Positions 55,561 to 64,000 of a stretch of DNA of 64,000 nt are shown here, one piece after another (the first letter of the stretch is position 1; the number at the start of each line of letters is the position of its first letter). This DNA is from Cryptomeria japonica (taxonomy: Eukaryota > Streptophyta > Pinopsida > Cupressales > Cupressaceae), in NCBI RefSeq assembly GCF_030272615.1, contig NC_081414.1:235949733-236013732 (forward strand), given 5' to 3'. A model generated the notes under the pieces. It was given only the letters and a program-made list of their open reading frames with translations. It had not been told where the DNA came from and made no database searches. The translations under genes were made by a program, and so were the position numbers.

Positions 55561-56739
55561 TATAGATTTTTAAAATATATAATATGCTAATTTACCTCCT
55601 TTTGAATACAAATGTATATATAGCATTCTTTTGAAATAAAATTTGATTTAAAACTCAAAATTTAAAATATTATTTGAAACTAATAGAAAATCTTAATAAG
55701 AAACAGTATTTATTTCTTTTCTAAATGACAAAAACAAATTTTTATTTTGCTTCCTAAGATATTACAAAGAAATAAAGACTATAATTTTTAAAATAAAACG
55801 AAATAAATTTAATAAATCAAACTTCCTTAATCATTTGCAGGAAAATCCACTTATGTGATAATGCTCTCTTTTGTTGAAGATCTTGAAATCTCTTTGAATT
55901 CTTCTTGGCTTTTCCTCTCGCTCTCTTACAAGATTGTTGACATTTTTTCAATTTCAAAATAAAATATCTTGCAAAATCTATATGAAATAGAAGAACTACA
56001 AAAATAAAATCTTCAAAACATTTCTCATAATCCCCTCCAAATGCATACAATACCCTCTCAATTTATAGATTTTGAAGATGTAAAATAATTTTACCATTAG
56101 TAAGAGTAATTTTTCAATTAGGGAGATTCTCCAATTAATAGTTGTAAGAGAATATGTCAAAAAAAAAATATTATAACTTCCTCCATTTATTAAATTTTGT
56201 CATAGTGCTTTCCTAACTTGCTTTTATTCCTCCCAAATTAGTTTTGTAACTTCAAAAAAAACAACCATGAGTGGACATATTCTTGTCATAAAATAAATTT
56301 GTAACTTCCATGTTATAAAATTTGCTAAATTTGTCTTTATTCCTCTTTTCTAAAAAAAAATAATATTGTCAACTCTCAAAAAACGATTTCAAATGAATGG
56401 GGTCATTCAAAATCATTATAATTATTAGATTTTTAAAGTATATTAAAATAAATTAATAATAATAATTGTTATAAAGCTAGATTATTGTAGTGAATAATTA
56501 AATGACAATATTTGGAATTTAAATATTAAATACTATTTGATGTATATCAATATTGAAATGAAAGAGGGAAAAAGAGTTGATTTTCGTAAATGGGGAGTTT
56601 AATTGAAAATATTTTTTATTAAGTAAATATTAAATTAGTTATAACTAGCATACTTATATTTTATAAATAAAATTTTATATTAAATTAGTTATAACTAGCA
56701 TACTTATATTTTATAAATAATTTTTTTGTAGAAGACGGA
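55561..56739. other. AT-rich flank, no gene
   Basis: No credible gene. A 50-bp tandem duplication ('taaattagttataactagca..ttataaataa') is at 56629-56720. Confidence 0.6.
56629..56720. repeat. 50-bp tandem duplication
   Basis: Copies at 56629-56670 and 56679-56720 are nearly identical. Confidence 0.9.
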
Positions 56740-57600
56740 GAGATGAAAATTAATCATTTGCTCTCAAAAGTGATTATTATTTTTGTTTTCAAAATAAACT
56801 TAAATTTTTATATTGTTGGGATTTATAAGCGTATTATATTAACATATTAAGAAATTATTGATAGATTTTCTAAGTTATCTTGGGATTTTTTTATATTTAA
56901 AAAAGAAATGTCTAGTTTAAATAGTTGTTTTTAAAATTTTTAATCTATAATTATTGTAAATAAAATGTTTTTTCTATTTTATCAGCTATTTAATTAAATA
57001 AAAATAAAAATATTTCATGACAAGCATTACACAACAATATTTCTATTAAAAAAATTAACTCAACTATTGTATTTTTTTAATAAATATAATTTTGTATAAT
57101 TTTTCTTGAAATCATCCATTTGATAATACTTTTTGAAAATCATGATCTTATTTATTATTATTTTAATATATACAAAATATTTTAATAACTGTTATTCATA
57201 AGTTTATATTTTTTTGTTATTAAAAAAATACATATTTTCACTCTAATGTTTATATTATACAATTTTATTATTATTAGTAGTTATTTTATTAAGATTAGTT
57301 ATAATGAATATTACATAAATATAATTTAAATTATGTAACATTAAACTAATAATTAATAATTAAGTTTACAATTAATTTTTTTATTAGAACTATAATTATA
57401 TAAGTTTTTAAATTAAATTAAGATTATGTTTTTAAGAAAAATATATATTTTTACTATAATATTTATATTGTATTATTTTATTAAAGTGAGAGTTATAATT
57501 AATATTACATAAATATAATTAAAATATATTATAATTAAATAATAATAATAATTTTAAATTGTAGTAATTAAGAACTAAACAATTATTTTTATTACAATAC
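56740..57600. repeat. AT-rich dispersed repeat, copy 3
   Basis: Aligns with 42540-43511 and 46000-46480 in block order, including 'gattattatttttgttttcaaaataa' (56773 here and 43318 there). Around 56900-56968 it is continuous where the 43512-45999 LINE splits copy 1 from copy 2. Confidence 0.7.
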
Positions 57601-58216
57601 TATGAAGGTAAGTACTCACCACTATGTGACACTTGTTAATTGTATTAACATTGCTAAATTATATTAACAATAAAACAGTGGCATGCGATTCTGTAAACAA
57701 ACCTCATACTCATAATGTTTCTCAGCCTTAGTGACTGTCGATCTCTTTCTTTCCCTTCCTGTTTTCTTTATCCTATCCTTCTGTATTCTCCTCATCTTAT
57801 TTTTCCATGAGTGTGTAATGCTGGAGGAAAGGGGGGGTCAATGGTATATCAAACCATTTGACTTGCTATGACTCTTTCAAGGGTACATAATTCCTTGGAT
57901 AGATGTCCCTTGGGTCATGTCTTTCCAATATAAACGTATTAACCCTTAATACAGATCGGTGCTTGTGAATTACCATTTATGCATATTTATATTAAACAAG
58001 TATATTAAATATCAACATTAATAAACAAATATATTAATAATAAATTGTGGATAATTTTATTGTAAGACAATAATCTTTTAACAATAATAGGCTATGGGAA
58101 TATATATATATATATATGAACATAATATAAGGGTCCTTACAAGTCAACCATGGTAGAGGTTTGTGGCAAATTACAATAGGGTGTCCGAAACATCCTTCCT
58201 TCTAAGCCCAAGGGTA
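57601..58216. other. No gene seen
   Basis: Mixed DNA with a (ta)n run at about 58100-58118. No recognised domain. Confidence 0.55.
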
Positions 58217-59345
58217 GGGCACTCCTTGCACTCCCTTGGCCTCATGGGTCTATCAGTCACCAACATGAGGTGGTGTGCTTAGAAGAGGATCTCATAATTG
58301 TTTCCCCTCCTTGTACCCTTTCACTAACCTCTGCATGTTTGGTTGCAGCGATTTGACAATTGAATTGAGAGTCTAAATATTGCACCTTATTGCCTATATC
58401 AATTTATTAAAGATTATACATCCAATACATCATTATATTCACATTACAACCATACATCAAGTATACATATCACAAGAGAAATGAGAATACTACTGCCTGT
58501 AATAAATAGAAAACTCTGATATAATCTTATGGCCTGATTGCTACTATTAATATGCTCTTTGTATGCACTAGGGTCTGCACCAGTTAGCTCTTAGATCAAT
58601 TTAACTATTAGCCCTGCAATTGATTCTTTAATGTATGCACAAGATTCTGAAATAACTCCTCATCAAATTTGTTCCAATGGTATGCTCTCTTACCCTGTGA
58701 ATCTACTCTTAATTAGGAATTGTTTTTAAAAATGAATTGATGTCCAAATGAATTATAATAACCTTCCTTTTATACCCTTCAAGAGTGCCCTCTCACCAAA
58801 AGATGCAACCCTTCTAATCAGCTCAGCCAAAACTATCATTTAATTAATTTTATTTTTTCTCACGCAAGATGGGCACTAGAACCAAGGGGGATCACCTAGA
58901 AAATAATTTATTTAAATTCAGCCCCAACATTGAATTTGTTTAATTTTCTTTGCATGCTCTATTTGAACGCCTAGGTCAGGAAGGTCGACCCATAATTATT
59001 TAGCGATAATCTTTATTATTTGCCCACCTAAACTCTAGGTTGGCCCTAAACCTTCAAATGTTTATTTTATTTAGTGCTCAGATTTGTAGTTATAAAGCCC
59101 TAACCTTATGTGGGACATGATAGTTCACCCTTTCCAAAATTGCTTGTTGTCAAGCAATGTCAAATTTATTCAAATTCTTTCAATGTGGGGTCCCTAAACT
59201 AACCTTAGGAGATTGTTATCCTTAGATCCTCCCTAGGATATAATTAGTTCTGATGCACAACAATGATATTTATTCAGCTTGCAAATTTGAACCAAGATAT
59301 GTTTTATCTTTACTCTAGGGTGGGGTGTCCCAATAATTCTCAACA
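58217..59345. repeat. LTR-like repeat, copy 1
   Basis: Start resembles 1-200. From 58553 to 59110 it matches 60168-60600 in the same direction: 'gctctttgtatgcactagggtctgc', 'gattctttaatgtatgcac', 'cataattatttag.gat', 'tttattttatt'. It probably belongs to one LTR family, cut at 59345 by a copia LTR. Confidence 0.6.
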
Positions 59346-60020
59346 ATGTGAACTAAAGTTTGTTATTTTATGATCAGATTTAGAACAATGCAGAATAAGA
59401 CAATTTACACAAGTTTGCACAGCATATACCATGGAAAAACCTTCCAACTTGAAGGTGAATAACTCAGCAACAAATTGTCTCTTATTATATTTATCAGAAA
59501 ACAAATTGTCTTTACAATAGATTCGCTTCACTCCTTGAAGCTAGAAGCAAACACTTGATAACACACAGTCTGATCTGAATGTGCTGTTTGATGATCACAA
59601 GATAATCCACGGACTGCTGAAGAGGATATACAAATTGCTGATAAAGATATATGATCTGCCTTAGAAGTTCGATCTGCTGTGTATCTTATTCGGTCTGCTT
59701 GGTGTGTAATTCGAATTCCAAGGAGAAATCAATCGATCTCCCTTTATACCCGTACAAGGTCACTCTCCATGAAGAGTCGGCTCCCTTAGATTGAATCCAT
59801 ACAAAGCAAAGTATCCTTCCATCAAGGGTGGCGGACTTTCCCAAAAGTCGCCCCCCCTTAATAAATATATTTATTATATTTATTTTGCACACAATGAAGA
59901 AATCGCACATCTTAGATAATTATCGGGCAACATGAAATATGCAAGGCCGAAGGTCAATTGCATATTTGGTGGAATCAGTCCCCAAGGAGACTCCCGCATA
60001 TATATACATCAACACTCCCT
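59346..60020 (-). repeat. Ty1/copia LTR, minus strand
   Basis: On the minus strand it starts tgttgatgtatatatatg (60020) and ends actttagttcaca (59346), a TG..CA LTR of 675 bp. A purine tract 'taagagggag' precedes the start (60021-60035), so this is the 3' LTR. A TATA-like box (gggtataaaggg) lies at 59741-59752. Only a short piece of internal sequence follows (to about 60160), so most of the element is missing. Confidence 0.7.
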
Positions 60021-60167
60021 CTTAGCTAGGGGGGACTCCTTGTTGATATCTGTGTCATGGAATAACACTCACCATGGCACTCCCAGAAGGTGAAACATAA
60101 TGCATCACAGAGGCACTCAACGTGAAAGATTTGAACTAGCTGCAGATTCACTCAACTTTTTCAATCT

Positions 60168-60640
60168 GCTCTTTGTATGCACTAGGGTCTGCTTGATCAA
60201 TTTAACTATTAGACCTGCAATTGATTCTTTAATGTATGCACGAGAATCTGAAATAACGCATGAAATCTGCTCCAATAATCTGGTCTCTTTCTGCTGCGAA
60301 TTTTTTCTTCCCCAACCAAGATGGGCACAACCAACGGGGGGTCAGCCAGAAAATAATTTATTTAAATTAATTTAAATCCCTTTTCAAAAGGCGGGTGCCA
60401 ATGCTAGGAGAGGTTGGCCCCAACAATGAATTTGTTTAATTTTGTTTGCATACTCTATTTGAATGCCTAGGTCAGGGAGGTCAGCCCATAATTATTTAGT
60501 GATCATCTTTATTGTTCGCCCTTAAACACTAGGTCAGCCCCAAACTTTACGATGTTTATTTTATTTTGTGCTGGTATTCCTACTTACCTAACCTTAGGTG
60601 TGGTGTGGCAGTTACAGAAAAAGATCAGTTATGAGACACA
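60168..60640. repeat. LTR-like repeat, copy 2
   Basis: Partial duplicate of 58553-59110, same strand. It continues to 'agatcagttatgagac', where similarity to 41860 and below (reverse) also begins. Confidence 0.65.
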
Positions 60641-60677
60641 GTCACGAAAAAAATAAATAGCTCTGATATCAATTGTG

Positions 60678-60707
60678 AAACTTCTTGATCACGCGATCAA
60701 GAAGTTT
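60678..60707. repeat. Perfect 13-bp-arm inverted repeat
   Basis: aaacttcttgatc - acgc - gatcaagaagttt. Just left of it, a minus-strand 'ttgatatcagagct' resembles a copia PBS (TGGTATCAGAGC), so this hairpin may be the inner end of a copia LTR fragment. Confidence 0.8.
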
Positions 60708-60777
60708 GTAATTTCATTTGAATAAATATAAAATGTTATCTGCTTTACAATTCTGTGTTTGTTTTTAATTTTTTTAA

Positions 60778-60841
60778 TGTTGGCATGCTAATTTCCTCAT
60801 ACAGTTGATCGAATGCGTGTGGGGAAATTAACATGCCAACA
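60778..60841. repeat. 19-bp-arm inverted repeat
   Basis: Arms tgttggcatgctaatttcc (60778-60796) and ggaaattaacatgccaaca (60823-60841) pair with one mismatch around a 26-nt loop. Possible terminal inverted repeats of a very small element or a structured insert. Confidence 0.8.
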
Positions 60842-61280
60842 TGCCATTTCTTTATTGGAAAACAGTTTCCAATGCTTAGTGACGCCCTGTGAGAACTATG
60901 TTATTTCCCTTTACTTCACTTTAGCTGTAATTTGCCACAACCTTCCCTGATGATACGTGTGTGATTTCAAGTCTTTCAAACTAGCATCTGCTTGCTGTTA
61001 TCATCTAAATTGTGTATTATTAGTTAAAGAAAACATTTACAGTTATCCTATTTGGTCTGTCATTTTTTATTTATGTTATCGTGCCTCCATAATATATGGT
61101 TTCAATGATACGTTTCCTTATATGATATCTATCACCTATTATTCAATAGTTTTTAATTGTCCATATTCTATTTTGTGCATATAATGATTCTTCTTCTAGC
61201 ATTTTTCTCAGTAAAATAGGATCAGGACATCTTTTTCTAGCAATGATCTTGATACAAATGGTGATGCGTTTTTCATGCAG

Positions 61281-61990
61281 CTGCAAAGGCTGAAGGATAT
61301 GTATTTTCCTGACCTAACAGAATTACTCCGGAGGCTTACTATAAAATCTAGTCAGGTAGATTTACCTTTTTTTATCCGCACTCACTTTTTGTGGGCTATA
61401 AATTTAAACAAAAGGGTCTGAAGGCATTAGCAAATGTTTAATTTTTAATTTTTTTTGGCATCAAAACTTAAAAAATGTTATTTTGGCAGCCTGTGGCAGC
61501 CGATCAGCTTGAAAAGTTAAAGCTATATAGAACCAAAGTTCTTCGTATGATGCAATATTGTCAAGTTCCAAAGATCAATATTCCACCTGGCTTCGCAGAA
61601 GACAAGATCGATGCTGTTGAGAAGCAAATTCAAAGTGTTCTAAGCTCATTTATGCTAGGAAATCCCGCCCCGCAACACGAACAGGGACATGAGCATTTCC
61701 CGCCTCAGTCCATTAACCATTTGCATTCTATGCAGCCAGAATCACAATCTCTAATACCTCAGTTGCAACAGATGAACTTACAGGATTCTGCAACATTAGT
61801 GCAACCAAACACTGTTCAGCATAGTTCCATGCCACGGTTGCAGCAATCTGGTGTGCAAACAACACTCCCAACTAGTCGAACTGCAATGCAACCTTGGCCT
61901 GGTCTAAATTCAACACAAGGAAGTGGTGTACGTGTCCTGCAGCAGACTTATTTCGAACAGGGTAGTAATAATAATATTAATGGTCTTTAG
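61281..61990 (+). pseudogene. MED15: MED15-like Mediator subunit gene fragment, two exons
   Basis: Exon one, 61281-61355, follows 'tttcatgcag' and precedes a gt donor; it encodes LQRLKDMYFPDLTELLRRLT and IKSSQ. An intron of 134 bp (61356-61489) ends ttttggcag. Exon two, 61490-61990, encodes PVAADQLEKLKLYRTKVLRM, VPKINIPPGFAEDKID, VEKQIQSVLSSF, then Gln/Ser/Pro-rich sequence. This matches the central part of plant MED15, where a KELYLPEL.EL..RI block is followed by a Lys-rich helix. MED15 is the tail subunit that connects transcription factors to Mediator. TAG at 61988 ends it, but the frame continues 18 codons with Gln/Asn residues to a TAA at 62042, so the TAG may be a mutated CAG. Most of the gene is not here, so it is a fragment or pseudogene. 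Confidence 0.7.
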
Positions 61991-62049
61991 CAGACTGGAA
62001 ACAATCCTTTACAACAAAATGATATAGCTTTGCAATTGAATTAAGTATG

Positions 62050-62952
62050 AGTTTACTGGGATTTATAAACCTGACTAGAAGAGTTACTTAGAATATAAAA
62101 GATAAGTGATAATGTTTTTTTTAAAATATTTTTTGTTTAAATAATTTTGATAATATAATGTGTTGCCATTAAGAATAGTTATTCTAAAATCATCAATTTT
62201 TTAAACTTGATCATGGCTAGTGATCTTGGATATGGATCACTCTAATAAAAACTAGTTTTAAATATAAGAAGAAAAAATAAAATATCATATTTTTTATCAT
62301 TTTCAACACACATGAAACTAAATATATCTTGAATCAAGAAATTTATTTTAGAAAGTAACTTCTTTTTAACATAAAGTTTTCAATTTCCAAGTTTCCTTAA
62401 ATTTGTTTTGCAAGTTTATGATATAAGAAAATTGAAAAGAGTTATATTCATAAGAGCAGACAAAAATAATAGGATGAGGGCTCCCCTCAATCCCTTTTTG
62501 ATACCCTTGAATTAATCTATGACAAATAAAAAACATGCACTTTTAGAAATGGTATAGATCAATCATCTACTTCTTATATGCCAATAACCAATACTACCTA
62601 TATGTCAATAACCAATACTAAAAAGTAGCATGGGGAGACAAATTATACAGTTCTTACTATTGCAATTGATTGCACTCAATTTTTATTTAACTAATTTTTT
62701 AGACAAAGTCTTAGGTAGATTAACATAATTTTTAGTATGTTTAAATTTTCTTCTCAAATTTATTTTACATATCCCATAAACAAATATTTAACAAATTAGT
62801 TAGAATCTATATTTAAATTCTTTTAAGTTTTATATTATATAAATAAATAAATAAATTAACAATAGTATTTTAGTTATCTTCATGAAATTTAATAATATAG
62901 TACTAATATTTATAATAATAAATGAGGATTCAGACATAATATACAACACTCC
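62050..62952. other. AT-rich DNA downstream of MED15 fragment; no gene
   Basis: No coding or recognised repeat. A short duplicated phrase 'ccaataaccaatacta..tatgtcaataaccaatacta' lies at 62580-62620. Confidence 0.6.
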
Positions 62953-64000
62953 ACCTCTAAAAAGGCAAAGAATTGGAAGAACTTACCCATGTGGGACCTG
63001 ATTGCTGTTAATTTCGAGATCTCTCATGCGGGATTAGAAGTCTTCAAGTCTATATGGAAGGCTTGGAACCATGTCATACAATTCATCAGTAACAGGGGCA
63101 TTGTTGATAATAAGGGATCTCTCAACTTGGGCATATCTATATGGTGGAATACTCTACATAATGGAAAGCAGCTGGCCAATCTTCAAGGATGCTCTGCCTT
63201 GAAGTGGCACAACTTAGGATTGGTTACTTTTGAACACATCTTGAAAGACGGTTCCCTCATCTCTTGGGATGCCCTTAGCTCCGAATTCAACCTCCCCATC
63301 TCCCAAGCCAGAACCTACAATGTCCTTAAGACTGCACTCGATCCCATCCTCTCCTCACTTGCCCCTTCTCCGCTCTCACCAATCTCCACCCTTTGTTGGG
63401 GAGATGGCTCTCCCCTCCCTCTAATGAAGGCCAAACTGATCAACTCTACCCTTTCTGACTCCAAAGATATTCTAACCCATCTCAACAATATCTGGAACCT
63501 CACCTGGGATTCTAAAAATTGACACACTAGTCTCTCGAGATTCTGGTCTACTTCGACTGAACCAAAAAAGTTCTTTGCCTGGAAACTTTTGCTTCACAAG
63601 CTCCCTCTTAAGGACAATAATGGCTTCATATTTTTTTTTAATGTCATTTTGCCAAAGAGGTATGGAAATTGTTTGGTTTTTCAATTGATAATAAATGTCT
63701 TTCTATTGATGAGGTGGTACTTGGTTATATTAAAGGTGGCAAGAAATGTGCTAATCTTTTTTGCTCTGTTCTCTCCTTGAAAATTCTTTAGATCATTTGG
63801 AAATCTAGGAATGATGATGTGTTTATTGGAAAGGGTAGATACCTCACTGAGTCTCTTACGAGACTCATTCGTTACCTTGTTGCTATGCAGGTCACTGTGG
63901 TTCTATGATTGGATGAGGAAAAATTTGACAGATGGCTGAATGATGGAACAACACATGTCTTCATCCCATAACTATCCCATGGGTTCACTTTGGACCGAAT
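62953..64000 (+). pseudogene. LINE ORF2 C-terminal part, truncated at both ends
   Basis: Begins at about 62953 (SKKAKNWKNLPMWDL), which aligns with ERGVPKNAKSWKALPLADL of the LINE at 43512-45999. Then VFKSIWKAWNHV, SIWWNTLHNGKQLANLQGCS, FEHILKDGSLISWDALSSEF and KKFFAWKLLLHKLPL follow. A TGA stops the frame at 63520, a deletion removes the Cys-rich core of the zf-RVT, and the sequence resumes FAKEVWKLFGF and IWKSRNDDVFIGKGRYLTES. RT is lost by 5' truncation. It runs off the window. No function is left. Confidence 0.8.

Noticed and set aside
60957-61184. 75-codon frame upstream of the MED15 exons as an exon
   Set aside because: Composition is intron-like (Tyr, Ile, Phe, Cys rich), without splice sites matching or MED15 similarity.

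Overview
This window looks like nuclear DNA of a large-genome seed plant, probably a gymnosperm such as a conifer. It is AT-rich, has almost no host coding sequence, and is packed with nested, decayed LTR retrotransposons and plant L1-type LINEs (RNase H in ORF2, DUF4283-type ORF1). Genus is not decidable by eye. There are no bacterial operons, CRISPR arrays or rRNA genes, and I recognised no tRNA.

Layout. 1-2.0 kb: repeat and coiled-coil remnants. 2.0-9.5 kb: a Ty3/gypsy element of Tat type on the minus strand (gag, protease, G-patch, RT, RNase H, second RNase H, integrase), broken by stops, frameshifts and a small LINE insertion. 9.5-13.4 kb: LTR/UTR-like DNA with short repeats. 13.4-15.1 kb: an ORF1-only LINE-like element with an 18-bp target-site duplication. 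15.7-22.5 kb: a structurally complete non-autonomous LTR element (LTRs about 1.17 kb, 5-bp duplication atcat, PBS, PPT, one G-patch/Cys-His ORF). 22.9-25.6 kb: LINE remnant (ORF1 and endonuclease). 25.6-32.6 kb: a Ty1/copia element (LTR, PBS, gag, protease, pre-integrase) split by 4.1 kb that carries a second ORF1-only LINE copy. 32.6-36.4 kb: a gag-protease-only gypsy element without RT, holding a 300-bp terminal-inverted-repeat-like insert. 36.4-41.9 kb: gypsy integrase scrap, LTR-like DNA, a second copy of the 300-bp insert and a minus-strand LTR with PPT. 42.5-57.6 kb: AT-rich repeat copies interrupted by a fairly fresh 5'-truncated LINE (43.5-46.0), a 390-bp CTG/TTG microsatellite, a poly-A-ended unit with an unrecognised Arg/Gly-rich ORF (46.9-48.0), and a near full-length LINE (49.0-55.6). 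58-60.7 kb: duplicated LTR-like repeats around a copia LTR. 61.28-61.99 kb: two exons of a MED15-like Mediator subunit gene with a premature stop, the only host-gene-like sequence. 62.95 kb to the end: another LINE.

The genes do not form a pathway; they are successive mobile-element insertions. Most coding decay is nonsense (often TGA/TAG where Arg or Trp is expected) plus indels, as expected for old methylated retroelements. The items most worth a second look are the G-patch domains in two different LTR elements, the ORF1-only LINE family, the poly-A-tailed orphan ORF, and the MED15 fragment with its adjoining repeat.
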